Below, one piece after another: positions 17,697-26,399 of a stretch of 64,000 bases of DNA. The notes under the pieces were generated by a model that did not search any database, was not told the origin of the DNA, and was given only the letters and a program-made list of their open reading frames with translations. The stretch's first letter is position 1; every line of letters begins with the position of its first letter. The translations under genes were made by a program, and so were the position numbers. This stretch comes from Paraburkholderia hiiakae (GTDB taxonomy: Bacteria > Pseudomonadota > Gammaproteobacteria > Burkholderiales > Burkholderiaceae), in assembly GCF_904848665.1 (NCBI RefSeq), contig NZ_CAJHCQ010000013.1:124001-188000 (forward strand). Direction: 5' to 3'.

Positions 17697-19265
17697 TTAC
17701 CCCTTCAGCGTCTGCTCGAGCACGTGCAGCTCGTGGTTGAGCTGAGCGTCCTTGGTGCGTTCGTCGGCGATCTTGCGCACGGCGTGCAGCACCGTGGTGT
17801 GGTCGCGACCGCCGAACAGTTCGCCGATTTCCGGCAGACTCTTCTGCGTCAGTTCCTTGGCCAGATACATGGCGATCTGGCGCGGGCGCGCGATATTCGC
17901 CGGGCGTTTCTTCGAATACATGTCGGCGACCTTGATGCTGTAGAAGTCAGCCACCGTCTTCTGGATGTTTTCGACAGAAATCTGACGGTTCTGCACCGTC
18001 AGCAGGTCCTTGAGCGCTTCCTTGGTCAGCTCGATCGAGATCTCGCGGCCGTGGAACTTCGAATACGCGAGGATCTTGCGCAGCGCGCCTTCGAGTTCGC
18101 GCACGTTCGAGCGCAGGTGCTTCGCGACGAAGAACGCCACATCCTCGTTCAGGCTCACGCCTTCCGATTGCGCCTTGCGCATCAGGATGGCCACGCGCAT
18201 TTCCAGCTCGGGCGGCTCGATCGCCACGGTCAGACCCGAGTCAAACCGCGAGATCAGGCGGTCGTCGATACCCGAGATTTCCTTCGGATACGTATCGCTC
18301 GTAATGATCACCTGCGCCTTGTTGGCGACGAGCGCCTCGAACGCGTAGAAGAACTCTTCCTGCGTGCGCGACTTGCCGGAGAAGAACTGAATATCGTCGA
18401 TCAGCAGCAGGTCGAGCGAGTGGTAGTAACGCTTGAAGTCGTCGAACGCCTTGCGCTGGTAGGCCTTCACCACGTCGGACACATACTGTTCGGCGTGGAT
18501 GTAGCGGATGCGCGCGCCCGGCTTGTCGAGCAGGAGCTGGTTGCCGATCGCGTGGATCAAGTGGGTCTTGCCGAGGCCTACGCCGCCGTACAGGAACAGC
18601 GGGTTGTACGAGATGCCCGGGTTGTCGGCCACCTGGATGGCCGCGGCGCGTGCGAGCTGGTTCGCCTTGCCGGTCACGAAATTGTCGAACGTGAGCACCG
18701 GGTTGAGCTTCGAGCGCTCGTAGGTCGGGTCGGGTTCGCTGCTGGAGGCAGCCGCGGCGGCGCCCTGGCCCGGGCGCCAGGTGCGTCGGCCGGCGGCAGC
18801 TTCGTTGGCGTCGAGACTGGGCAGATCGAGATCGGCGGCGTCTTCAGCGGTGGCCTGCGCGGCGGCGGCCGACGCGGCTTGCACCATGCCGGCGAGGCCC
18901 GTACGGCCAGTCACGGCGGCCGCTTGCGGCGCGACGGTGGCAACAGCCGGTGCAGGCGCATTAGCCAGAGGCGCACGCGGCGCGGCAGCAGGCGCGACGT
19001 GAGGCGCGCGCATGCCCGCCTTCGGGTCGAGGACGAACTGCACGTCGACCGGGGTCTGCCAGAAGTCGCGCGCCAGATCGGTGATCCGGCCCGAGAACTG
19101 GCTCTTGACCCAGTCGAGCTTGAAACGGTTGGGAGCGGCTATCTGCAGCGTGTTCGCCGCAGCATCGAAGGCAACCGGGGCCAACGGTTTAATCCACGTC
19201 ACGTACTGCTGGGGCGTTAGCTCACGCTCCAGTAGTGCGGAACAGTGTTGCCAGAATTCGTTCAT
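17697..19265 (-). CDS. dnaA: Chromosomal replication initiator protein DnaA
   Basis: 522 residues from 'MNEFWQHCSALLERELTPQQY'. Domain I at about 1-90, a long Ala/Pro-rich domain II (about 91-180, longer than in E. coli), AAA+ domain III with Walker A GGVGLGKTH and Walker B LLLIDDIQFF, and domain IV ending in 'FGGRDHTTVLHAVRKI', the DnaA signature that binds DnaA boxes. No strong ribosome site is visible. A perfect DnaA box lies about 205 bp upstream (19469), suggesting autoregulation. Confidence 0.98.
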   Translation of the reverse strand: MNEFWQHCSALLERELTPQQYVTWIKPLAPVAFDAAANTLQIAAPNRFKLDWVKSQFSGRITDLARDFWQTPVDVQFVLDPKAGMRAPHVAPAAAPRAPLANAPAPAVATVAPQAAAVTGRTGLAGMVQAASAAAAQATAEDAADLDLPSLDANEAAAGRRTWRPGQGAAAAASSSEPDPTYERSKLNPVLTFDNFVTGKANQLARAAAIQVADNPGISYNPLFLYGGVGLGKTHLIHAIGNQLLLDKPGARIRYIHAEQYVSDVVKAYQRKAFDDFKRYYHSLDLLLIDDIQFFSGKSRTQEEFFYAFEALVANKAQVIITSDTYPKEISGIDDRLISRFDSGLTVAIEPPELEMRVAILMRKAQSEGVSLNEDVAFFVAKHLRSNVRELEGALRKILAYSKFHGREISIELTKEALKDLLTVQNRQISVENIQKTVADFYSIKVADMYSKKRPANIARPRQIAMYLAKELTQKSLPEIGELFGGRDHTTVLHAVRKIADERTKDAQLNHELHVLEQTLKG

Positions 19266-19468
19266 CGAGTTGCTGTGGTCGTTTTGTTTGCATGCATTGC
19301 TGTCGCTCCGCTCTTGTCGCACATACGCGACGAGGCCCTGACGAGGCGACGGAAATTGCTCCGGAAGCCCGTGCGGCAAGGGTCTTGCGGCAAGCAGGCG
19401 GGCCGGAGCGGCATGCAGGATTCTTGGGATAGCCGAGATTCTAACGCCGAAATCCCCTCACCAGGAAG

Positions 19469-19477
19469 TTATCCACA
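19469..19477 (+). promoter_or_regulatory. DnaA box upstream of dnaA
   Basis: Exact TTATCCACA. Probable site for DnaA autorepression. Confidence 0.7.
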
Positions 19478-19565
19478 GGGACGGAACAACGCACGCTCGT
19501 TCGTGCCCTCTGCAGTCAATCCAGGTGCGATGTGCCCGCTTCAGAAGGTTCGATCGCCTAACCTA

Positions 19566-19594
19566 TTGACGGCCAACGAAAAAGCGGCTTAAAT
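19566..19594 (+). promoter_or_regulatory. Sigma-70 promoter of rpmH
   Basis: TTGACG, 17-bp spacer, TTAAAT; about 90 bp upstream of the rpmH ATG, leaving an AT-rich leader. Strong by consensus, as expected for a ribosomal protein gene. Confidence 0.7.
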
Positions 19595-19686
19595 AGCGGG
19601 TTCCTCGAAAACCAATCCCTAGTACCACCGGCCATTGCCTTTTTCCGCGATGCTCGCCGCGGTCAAAACTCAACAGTGAGAGCAAC

Positions 19687-19821
19687 ATGAAACGTACTTT
19701 CCAACCTTCCGTTACCCGTCGCAAGCGTACCCACGGTTTCCGCGTGCGCATGAAGACTGCTGGTGGCCGCAAAGTGATCAACGCACGCCGTGCGAAGGGT
19801 CGCAAGCGCCTCGCCGTCTAA
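19687..19821 (+). CDS. rpmH: Ribosomal protein bL34
   Basis: 44 residues: 'MKRTFQPSVTRRKRTHGF', then 'RVRMKTAGGRKVI' and 'RRAKGRKRLAV'; the normal length and near-universal sequence. GTGAGAGCAAC precedes the ATG. Part of the large ribosomal subunit. First gene of rpmH-rnpA-yidD-yidC. Confidence 0.98.
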   Translation: MKRTFQPSVTRRKRTHGFRVRMKTAGGRKVINARRAKGRKRLAV

Positions 19822-19912
19822 GTCGGGCAGCATCGCTATCAGCGAAATCACGGGTAGCGGCCCGCTCGCGAGCACGGCGAACAGGACGAACCCGGTAACT
19901 GATCGGGGCGTC

Positions 19913-20440
19913 ATGCCGTCGCGAACGCAAGCCGCTTTTCCGAAAGCCGCAAGGCTACTGAAAACGGATGAGTTCTCATCCGTTTTTCGTTTGCGTCCCT
20001 GGCGCCGCACCGAACACTTCGTCGTGTACGGCCGGCCCACGGGCAACGAGGCGCGGCTCGGACTCGTGATCGGCAAGAAGTACGCACCGCGCGCGGTTAC
20101 GCGCAACCTGGTGCGCCGTATTGCCCGCGAAGCGTTTCGTGTGCGCCGTGCGCAGTTCGAGGGTTTCGACCTGCTGCTGCGCCTGCATACGAAGTTCGAC
20201 CGCAAGGCGCTGCCGGGCGCGTCTTCGCCGGGGCTCAAAGCTTTGTGCCGCGGCGAGATCGAGACGCTGCTCGAAAAAGCCGCGCGCGAAGTCACGCGGC
20301 GTGGCAGTGCTGCGCCTGCGACATCTGCGCGCACTCCTTGCGCGACACAGGCCACGGTACCAACTGGGCAACCAGAACCGGCGCGTGCCCAGGCCGGTAA
20401 AGATCTGCCGCCGGACCACGGCAGTTCCCGCACGTCATGA
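19913..20440 (+). CDS. rnpA: Ribonuclease P protein component
   Basis: 175 residues from the ATG at 19913 (GGGG nearby). The core 'AARLLKTDEFSSVF...RLGLVIGKKYAPRAVTRNLVRRIAREAFR' carries the RNR motif that binds RNase P RNA. The C-terminal ~50 residues (Ala/Pro/Thr-rich) extend past the usual 115-140 residues and look disordered. With the RNA subunit it matures tRNA 5' ends. The stop overlaps an in-frame ATG for yidD (ATGA). A terminator-like hairpin is embedded at codons 17-25. Confidence 0.93.
   Translation: MPSRTQAAFPKAARLLKTDEFSSVFRLRPWRRTEHFVVYGRPTGNEARLGLVIGKKYAPRAVTRNLVRRIAREAFRVRRAQFEGFDLLLRLHTKFDRKALPGASSPGLKALCRGEIETLLEKAAREVTRRGSAAPATSARTPCATQATVPTGQPEPARAQAGKDLPPDHGSSRTS
19961..19986 (+). 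terminator. Perfect hairpin with T tract inside the 5' end of rnpA
   Basis: AAAACGGATGAG and CTCATCCGTTTT, 12-bp perfect arms around TT, followed by TTTTTCG. It has the form of an intrinsic terminator or attenuator but lies in the conserved KTDEFSSVF codons. It could lower rnpA output relative to rpmH. Confidence 0.55.
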
Positions 20441-20532
20441 GCGGGGCGCGCGAGTCCGGCATATCCGACGTAGACGCCGCGCAAGCGGCACGTGGTTCGT
20501 CATCGAGCGCGGCGCAGCCAGGCCGCAACGCC

Positions 20533-20763
20533 ATGCAAACGGTATTGATCGCACTGCTGCGTTTCTACAAGCTTGCCGTGAGTCCCCTCCTCGGCAGCCG
20601 GTGCCGTTTTTATCCTTCCTGTTCGGATTACGCACGCGAGGCAATCCAGTATCATGGCGCCGCGCGTGGGACTTACCTCGCCGCGCGGCGGCTGTGCCGC
20701 TGCCATCCGTTTTCGGCGGGCGGCATCGATCTCGTCCCGCCTGCATCTCCGAAAAAGCGCTGA
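20533..20763 (+). CDS. yidD: Membrane protein insertion efficiency factor YidD
   Basis: 76 residues from the ATG at 20533, which gives the family's normal N-terminus 'MQTVLIALLRFYKLAVSPLLG' followed by 'CRFYPSCSDYAREAI' and 'RLCRCHPFSAGGIDLVP'. An alternative ATG at 20437 overlaps the rnpA stop and would add 32 low-complexity residues; coupling may favour it. Small membrane-associated protein that helps YidC/Sec insertion. Between rnpA and yidC as in most bacteria. Confidence 0.9.
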   Translation: MQTVLIALLRFYKLAVSPLLGSRCRFYPSCSDYAREAIQYHGAARGTYLAARRLCRCHPFSAGGIDLVPPASPKKR

Positions 20764-20793
20764 CGCGCCATTCCATCGACACTGAGACAACGC

Positions 20794-22470
20794 ATGGATA
20801 TCAAACGCACCGTCCTATGGGTCATCTTCTTCATGTCAGCTGTCATGCTGTACGACAACTGGCAGCGCGACCATGGACGCCAGTCGATGTTCTTCCCGAA
20901 CGCGACGCAAACGCAGACGCAAACCGCCGCCAACGGCCCCGCGCCCGCTAGCGCCGCCAACGGCGCGTCCGACCTGCCGACGGCCGCCGCCGCCGCGGGC
21001 CAGGCGCCGACGAACACCGCCCAGCCGGCTGCAGCCGCAGCACAGCTCGTACATTTCCGCACCGACGTCTACGACGGCGTGATCGACACGCGCGGCGGTA
21101 CGCTCGTGAAGCTCTCGCTCGTGAAGGAAAGCGCCGACGGCAAAGGTCCCGACCAGTACATCACGCTGTTCGACCACACGAACGACCACACGTATCTGGC
21201 GCGCACGGGCCTGCTCGGCGGCGACTTCCCGAACCACAACGACGTGTTCACGGCAGTCGATGGTCCGCGCGAGCTGACCGGCGACGCCAACACCTTCCAG
21301 ATCGCGCTTCAGTCGCCCGAGAAAGGCGGCGTGAAGGTCACCAAGACCTACACGTTCACGCGCGGCAGCTACGTGATCGGCGTGGACTGGAAGGTGCAGA
21401 ACGTGAGCGGCGCGCCCGTTTCGCCGACGCTCTACATGGAAATCGTGCGTGACAGCGAGCCGGTCGAAACGCCGCGCTTCTCGCACACCTTCATCGGCCC
21501 GGCGGTGTACTCGAACGAGCATCACTTCCAGAAGATCACGTTCGGCGATATCGACAAGAACAAGGCCGACTTCGTGACCCAGGCCGACAACGGCTGGATC
21601 GCGATGGTGCAGCACTACTTCGCGACCGCGTGGATTCCGCAGCAAGGCGCCAAACGAAGCATCTACGTCGAGAAGTTCGACAACTCGCTCTACCGCGTGG
21701 GTGTGAAGCAACCGCTCGGTACGATCGCACCCGGTGCGACGGAGAACGTGCAGGCACGCCTCTTCGCGGGTCCGCAGGAAGAGCGCATGCTCGAGGGCAT
21801 CGCGCCGGGTCTGGAACTCGTGAAGGACTACGGCTGGGTGACGATCATCGCCAAGCCGCTCTTCTGGCTGCTCGAGAAGATCCACAGCTACGTGGGCAAC
21901 TGGGGCTGGTCGATCGTGCTGCTCACGCTGCTCATCAAGGCCGTGTTCTTCCCGCTCTCCGCCGCCAGCTACAAGTCGATGGCGCGCATGAAGGAGATCA
22001 CGCCGCGCATGCAGGCGCTGCGCGAGCGCTTCAAGAGCGACCCGCAAAAGATGAACGCGGCGCTCATGGAGCTCTACAAGACCGAGAAGGTGAATCCGTT
22101 CGGCGGCTGTCTGCCGGTGGTGATCCAGATTCCGGTGTTCATCTCGCTGTACTGGGTGCTGCTCTCGTCGGTCGAAATGCGTGGCGCGCCGTGGATTCTC
22201 TGGATTCACGACCTTTCGCAGCAGGACCCGTTCTTTATCCTGCCGGTGCTGATGGCCGTCTCGATGTTCGTGCAGACGAAGCTGAACCCGACGCCGCCGG
22301 ACCCCGTCCAGGCCAAGATGATGATGTTCATGCCGATCGCGTTCTCGGTCATGTTCTTCTTCTTCCCGGCGGGCCTCGTGCTGTACTACGTCGTGAACAA
22401 CGTGCTGTCGATCGCGCAGCAGTACTACATCACGCGCATGATGGGCAAAAACAAGAAGAAGGCAGCCTGA
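20794..22470 (+). CDS. yidC: Membrane protein insertase YidC
   Basis: 558 residues, Gram-negative type. N-terminal membrane anchor (about 5-23), an Ala/Thr/Pro-rich linker, a large periplasmic P1 domain, then the conserved five-helix core from 'WGWSIVLLTLLIKAVFFPL' on, with 'NPFGGCLPVVIQIPVFISLYWVL' written across the second helix and a basic tail 'KNKKKAA'. It inserts and folds inner-membrane proteins. It follows yidD by 30 bp. Confidence 0.97.
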   Translation: MDIKRTVLWVIFFMSAVMLYDNWQRDHGRQSMFFPNATQTQTQTAANGPAPASAANGASDLPTAAAAAGQAPTNTAQPAAAAAQLVHFRTDVYDGVIDTRGGTLVKLSLVKESADGKGPDQYITLFDHTNDHTYLARTGLLGGDFPNHNDVFTAVDGPRELTGDANTFQIALQSPEKGGVKVTKTYTFTRGSYVIGVDWKVQNVSGAPVSPTLYMEIVRDSEPVETPRFSHTFIGPAVYSNEHHFQKITFGDIDKNKADFVTQADNGWIAMVQHYFATAWIPQQGAKRSIYVEKFDNSLYRVGVKQPLGTIAPGATENVQARLFAGPQEERMLEGIAPGLELVKDYGWVTIIAKPLFWLLEKIHSYVGNWGWSIVLLTLLIKAVFFPLSAASYKSMARMKEITPRMQALRERFKSDPQKMNAALMELYKTEKVNPFGGCLPVVIQIPVFISLYWVLLSSVEMRGAPWILWIHDLSQQDPFFILPVLMAVSMFVQTKLNPTPPDPVQAKMMMFMPIAFSVMFFFFPAGLVLYYVVNNVLSIAQQYYITRMMGKNKKKAA

Positions 22471-22516
22471 GTGCAGGGGGCGGCAGTGACGCCGCCACTT
22501 GAATCAAGGCTCGAAA

Positions 22517-22550
22517 AAAAAGCCGTCCGGTGTGAACCGGACGGCTTTTT
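22517..22550 (+). terminator. Intrinsic terminator of the rpmH-yidC operon
   Basis: AAAAGCCGTCCGG-TGTGAA-CCGGACGGCTTTTT, 47 bp after yidC. The A run on the left lets it also end the minus-strand regulator gene. Confidence 0.9.
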
Positions 22551-22607
22551 GCATGATTGGATCGCCATTTCCTTGACGGCGCAGAGCGCAGCATTCGTGC
22601 GCACGCG

Positions 22608-23027
22608 TTAGTTCTTCTCCGCGTCGCCGTAGAATTGGGCGACCAGTTCCTGCACGAGATAGCGGTGATGGGCGCTGAGCGACTCGATCTTCGAGGCCAG
22701 TTCGAGCGTTTCCTCGGAAACCGGATATTTGTCGTCAGGCTTGCGGGGCCGCGGCACGGTCGAGCCCGCGCTGCCCGGCGGACCGTAGTGCAGCCAGTGG
22801 ATATCCACGTCGAACCACTTCGCCAGCGTCTCCAGCTTGTCGTGCGTGGGAATCGTGCGGCCGCTCATCCACTTGTGAGCGGTTTGCGGCGAAACCGGAT
22901 GCTCGCCGTGATGGCGCAGGTTGAACCGGTTAGCCAGATCGGTACTGCCGCGCAGTTTTTCGGGCGCGCGTTTCATGGCGAACTTGAGACGTTCGGCAAA
23001 GGCGGCTTTTTCGTCGGATGTCGGCAT
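22608..23027 (-). CDS. XRE-family transcriptional regulator
   Basis: 139 residues from the ATG at 23027 (a TTG 13 codons upstream is possible). N-terminal lambda-repressor-like HTH: 'FAERLKFAMKR', 'VSPQTAHKWMSGRTIPTHDKL', 'LAKWFDVDIHWLHYG'. The C-terminal half is helical with no known ligand domain. A 6-bp inverted repeat AAGTGA-AAAA-TCACTT lies 66 bp upstream and is a candidate autoregulatory operator. Between yidC and mnmE, transcribed against both. Confidence 0.82.
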   Translation of the reverse strand: MPTSDEKAAFAERLKFAMKRAPEKLRGSTDLANRFNLRHHGEHPVSPQTAHKWMSGRTIPTHDKLETLAKWFDVDIHWLHYGPPGSAGSTVPRPRKPDDKYPVSEETLELASKIESLSAHHRYLVQELVAQFYGDAEKN

Positions 23028-23092
23028 GGGCCAGATTGTGCAGCCCGAAATTGACGAAGATGACAACCAGTTAGGCTATATTTAACGCATGT

Positions 23093-23108
23093 AAGTGAAA
23101 AATCACTT
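23093..23108. promoter_or_regulatory. Candidate operator of the XRE regulator
   Basis: AAGTGA-AAAA-TCACTT, a perfect 6-bp inverted repeat with an AT centre, next to TATATTTAA (about 23077) on the minus-strand promoter side. Typical size and symmetry for a dimeric HTH repressor. Confidence 0.45.
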
Positions 23109-23226
23109 GCTTCTGGCCGCCCTATGACTTCAATCGAGTTCCTCGCAAATTCCCTTGTACGCAAGCGGTTGGCGGGATTTCGCGCTCGCATCACCTAAAT
23201 TCTGACAGAATCTGTTAAGACCAATC

Positions 23227-23244
23227 TTATCTAATTTAAGATAA
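23227..23244. promoter_or_regulatory. AT-rich inverted repeat upstream of mnmE
   Basis: TTATCT-AATTTA-AGATAA, perfect 6-bp arms. Could be an operator or part of the mnmE promoter. Confidence 0.3.
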
Positions 23245-23391
23245 AGCGAGACGAGTCTCGGCCACGTTCCCAGCCGGAAAGCGCTTTGTTTGGCGCGTTA
23301 CAATGCCTCGCGTTTTGAGAGTGCTTACGCGACCGTAGTCGGTTCCGCACTCAATCCTGATTCCAGCCCTGCTCCACGGTCCACGCCCATC

Positions 23392-24792
23392 ATGCTCGCC
23401 ACCGATTCCGATCCCATCGTCGCCATCGCTACTGCGCCCGGACGCGGCGGGATCGGTGTCGTGCGCGTTTCGGCCGGCCGCGCTGGCGCGGCGGCGACCG
23501 TTGCGTTGATGCAGGCCCTCACCGGCCAGAACCTGGTTGCGCGCCACGCGAGCTACGTGCCCTTCCTCGATGGGGTCGGCACCGTGCTCGACCGGGGTAT
23601 CGCGTTGTCCTTCCCTGCGCCGCATTCGTACACGGGCGAGCACGTGCTCGAACTGCAGGGGCACGGCGGCCCGATCGTGCTGCAACTTGTTTTGCAGCGC
23701 TGCATCGAGGCCGGCCGCGAGTTCGGGCTGCGCCTCGCCGAGCCTGGCGAATTTACGCGGCGCGCGTTCCTCAACGACAAACTCGATCTGGCCCAGGCGG
23801 AAGCCGTGGCCGACCTGATCGAAGCGAGTACGGAGGCGGCGGCGCGCTCGGCCGGCCGCTCGCTCGACGGTGCGTTCTCGCGGGACATCCACGCGCTGGT
23901 GGACGACGTCGTCACGCTGCGCATGCTCGTTGAGGCGACGCTCGATTTCCCGGAAGAAGAGATCGACTTCCTGGAGGCTGCAGACGCACGCGGCAAGCTC
24001 GCGCGCATTCGCGAGCAACTCGACCACGTGCTCTCCGAGGCGCGCCAGGGTGCTCTGCTGCGCGAGGGACTTTCGGTCGTGCTCGCGGGGCAGCCCAACG
24101 TGGGCAAGTCGTCGCTGTTGAACGCGCTGGCAGGCGCGGAACTCGCGATCGTGACGCCCGTTGCCGGCACGACGCGTGACAAGATTTCCCAAACCATTCA
24201 GGTCGAGGGCATTCCGCTGCATGTGATCGACACGGCGGGCTTGCGCGACACGGAGGACGAGGTCGAGAAGATCGGCATCGAGCGCACGTGGAACGAAATC
24301 GGCCGCGCAGATGTGGTGCTGCATCTGCTCGATGCGCGCACGGGCATGAACGCCGAAGACGAGGCGATCGCCGCGCGCTTTCCTGCCGGCGTGCCGGTCG
24401 TCCGCGTGCTCAACAAGACCGACCTGACCGGCGTGGCGCCCGAAGTGGCGAAGCGTCGCGCAGTCAACGGCAGTGAAGTCTGCGAGTTACGCCTCTCGGC
24501 GAAACAGGGCGCCGGGGTCGGGCTGCTGCGCGCCGAGTTGCTGCGCATCGCGGGCTGGCAGGCGGACGCGCAGAGCGTCTATCTCGCGCGCGAACGGCAT
24601 CTCATCGCGCTGCGCGCTGCGCGCGAACATCTCGCGCATGCAGCGGCGCACGCCGACCAGAATTCGCAATTGCTCGATCTGTTCGCCGAAGAGCTGCGCC
24701 TCGCGCAGGAGTCGCTGAATTCGATTACCGGCGAATTCACGTCCGATGACCTGCTGGGCGTGATCTTCAGCCGGTTTTGTATCGGGAAGTAA
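23392..24792 (+). CDS. mnmE: tRNA uridine-5-carboxymethylaminomethyl modification GTPase
   Basis: 466 residues from 'MLATDSDPIVAIATAPGRGGIGVVR', the family's typical start. N-terminal tetrahydrofolate-binding domain, G domain with G1 GQPNVGKSS, 'DTAGLRDTEDEVE' (G3) and NKTD (G4), and the C-terminal 'FSRFCIGK' whose Cys is conserved. With MnmG it modifies wobble U34 of several tRNAs. Its biosynthetic partner MnmC is encoded at 57.6 kb in this window. Confidence 0.97.
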   Translation: MLATDSDPIVAIATAPGRGGIGVVRVSAGRAGAAATVALMQALTGQNLVARHASYVPFLDGVGTVLDRGIALSFPAPHSYTGEHVLELQGHGGPIVLQLVLQRCIEAGREFGLRLAEPGEFTRRAFLNDKLDLAQAEAVADLIEASTEAAARSAGRSLDGAFSRDIHALVDDVVTLRMLVEATLDFPEEEIDFLEAADARGKLARIREQLDHVLSEARQGALLREGLSVVLAGQPNVGKSSLLNALAGAELAIVTPVAGTTRDKISQTIQVEGIPLHVIDTAGLRDTEDEVEKIGIERTWNEIGRADVVLHLLDARTGMNAEDEAIAARFPAGVPVVRVLNKTDLTGVAPEVAKRRAVNGSEVCELRLSAKQGAGVGLLRAELLRIAGWQADAQSVYLARERHLIALRAAREHLAHAAAHADQNSQLLDLFAEELRLAQESLNSITGEFTSDDLLGVIFSRFCIGK

Positions 24793-24949
24793 CCCGGAAT
24801 CGAGCAGCGCTCCACCCTATTCTTCTGCCGTCTGGAACGATCCATTCGAAGGATGAGGGTTAACCCGCTGCCCCAATCCTCCTAGACTTTCGCTCATCGG
24901 ATGCAGACATGTTGTCGCACCGAATCAAAAGCCAAAGGAGGTAGTTAGC

Positions 24950-25261
24950 ATGAAGTCCCTGATCCAGACCGTAGCCGTTGCCGTTGCCCTCGTCGTGCCG
25001 GTGGCATCGTTCGCGCAATCGAATGCACCCGTTACCCGCGCCCAGGTGCGCGCCGAGCTCGTGCAGCTCGAGAAGGCGGGCTGGCGTCCGGGCGCAGGGG
25101 CGGACCCGCACTACCCCGACGATCTTCTCGCCGCCGAAGCCAAGGTGGCGGCCGCGAATGGCGCAACGAGCGGCTATGGCGGCGTGGCAACCGGCAACTC
25201 GGATGCGGGCCGCCCGGCAGTACTCAAGTCCGACTGGAACGCGATGTATAACCATCCGTAA
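24950..25261 (+). CDS. DUF4148 domain exported protein
   Basis: 103 residues with a perfect AGGAGG upstream. Signal peptide 1-22 ending VASFAQS, then 'VTRAQVRAELVQLEKAGWRPGAGADPHYPDDLLAAEAK' in pieces matching DUF4148, a small periplasmic family expanded in Burkholderiaceae. Function unknown; often induced by stress. Confidence 0.88.
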   Translation: MKSLIQTVAVAVALVVPVASFAQSNAPVTRAQVRAELVQLEKAGWRPGAGADPHYPDDLLAAEAKVAAANGATSGYGGVATGNSDAGRPAVLKSDWNAMYNHP

Positions 25262-25685
25262 CACGATAATTTCGCTGAAACGCTTGCCATCATCTACCGC
25301 GGGCGATTCGCATACCTAAATGAATACCTCCGCCGTCGTTGACTCGACGGCTTCGCTCAGGCCTTAGGGCCTGGGCGCTTTTTCCGGCGACCGTCAGGCA
25401 ACCTGGCGACGCGCGCAAAAGCAAAGCTTGTTCAGCCTCGCCTCTGCGCACTACGAGCTAACTGCAACATCATTTAATTCGTAGTGCGATTCAATTAAAA
25501 ATTCACTAGCAGGCGATTGTTTAACGGGCTCGCCGTCTCTTCCGCTCGCTAACAGGACTCTCTCTCCCTCTATAAAGCCACAGCGTCCGTTGCGGGCGGC
25601 TGTAATTTGTAGACACACATCGTTGCTTTTCCAAACCCTTGGCTCGACGTGGCTAGTCGACAATCGGTGGCATAGGAGAACGACT
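25262..25685. other. Intergenic region with weak terminator
   Basis: 424 bp. A GGCCT-TAG-GGCCTGGGCGC-TTTTT segment around 25360-25382 may terminate the DUF4148 gene. The stretch 25460-25520 is AT-rich and probably carries the promoter of the lipoprotein gene. No open frame with support. Confidence 0.4.
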
Positions 25686-25874
25686 ATGAAAACACTCTTC
25701 TGCGCGATTGCTCTGGTTACCTTGTCGGCCGGCCTCACGGGTTGTGTGGTGGCGCCGCCGTACGCGTACGCGCCTGCGCCGGCCTATGGCTATGCGCCGG
25801 GCTACTATGCGGCGCCGTCGGTGGATATTGGGGTTGGCGTGGGCGGCTATTACGGTCACGGGTGGCGACATTAA
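25686..25874 (+). CDS. Small Tyr/Gly/Pro-rich lipoprotein
   Basis: 62 residues, AGGAGAA upstream. Lipoprotein signal with lipobox LTGC (Cys20), then 'VVAPPYAYAPAPAYGY' and a Gly-Tyr tail ending HGWRH. A family of such short 'PXXP-Y' lipoproteins is common in Burkholderia; function unknown, probably outer-membrane anchored. Confidence 0.75.
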   Translation: MKTLFCAIALVTLSAGLTGCVVAPPYAYAPAPAYGYAPGYYAAPSVDIGVGVGGYYGHGWRH

Positions 25875-26019
25875 GGGGATCGTATCAAGCCCTTTGAAAG
25901 CTTGAGGTCTGATCTTTGAACTTGACCTATCCGATGTGATAGCTGTGCATGCGCCGCCGCCGAACTAAAGTGGCGAGCCACGTTTTCATAAGACGTTGGA
26001 CCAGTACACGGGGGCAATC

Positions 26020-26256
26020 ATGAGATTCATCGACGACGAGATCGCGCATATCACGCGCGCCATGGCGCCCTCGTTATCTGCTGGCACGACGCCCGCAGTC
26101 TTTTCATTCAATTACTGGTACGAGCGCCTCTCCGCGCTGCTCGACCTTGCCCAGATCACGCAAACCCAGTTCCGTTCGGTCGATGCGCTCATGGTCGAGC
26201 TTGAAACGCGTCAGGCTGCCATCGGCATGAAGGCGCGAGAAGCGCTGGCTGCATGA
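26020..26256 (+). CDS. Small conserved protein, paralogue of the 9.05-kb gene
   Basis: 78 residues from the ATG at 26020 (GGGGG upstream; an in-frame TTG at 25996 is weaker). Shares 'EIAHI-x-R-x-M-x-PSL', 'YW-x-x-RL-x-ALL', 'Q-x-x-x-VD-x-L' and 'LE/LD' with the protein at 9049-9306. Predicted helical and cytosolic. Family function unknown. Monocistronic, followed by a terminator at 26341. Confidence 0.65.
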   Translation: MRFIDDEIAHITRAMAPSLSAGTTPAVFSFNYWYERLSALLDLAQITQTQFRSVDALMVELETRQAAIGMKAREALAA

Positions 26257-26340
26257 CTCACCAATTTACGACTTTGCTTCGCGAGCGTCCGGCGCTGCGA
26301 ATTCCCGATTAACCTCGCCATGTCACCCGAGCATGGATTG

Positions 26341-26363
26341 GCCCGCGCAAGCGGGCTTTTTTC
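26341..26363 (+). terminator. Intrinsic terminator
   Basis: GCCCGC-GCAA-GCGGGC followed by TTTTTTCTTTT. Ends transcription of the small gene at 26020. Confidence 0.85.
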
Positions 26364-26399
26364 TTTTCTATGGCGGCTCGCCAACGGGCTGCCTGACGC

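Larger units (their letters stand above)
19266..19686. promoter_or_regulatory. dnaA/rpmH divergent promoter region
   Basis: 421 bp without a gene. It holds a perfect DnaA box TTATCCACA at 19469-19477 and a strong promoter for rpmH at 19566-19594. Only one consensus box was found, so this region alone is a weaker origin candidate than 13.2-13.4 kb. Confidence 0.7.
23028..23391. other. Divergent regulatory region between the XRE gene and mnmE
   Basis: 364 bp, AT-rich at 23070-23110 and 23180-23250. Contains two short inverted repeats (23093-23108 and 23227-23244) annotated separately. The mnmE frame is open from 23290 but lacks homology before 23392. Confidence 0.5.

Noticed and set aside
20836..22209. 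457-codon minus-strand frame opposite yidC
   Set aside because: Same shadow effect; no homology pattern, no ribosome site.
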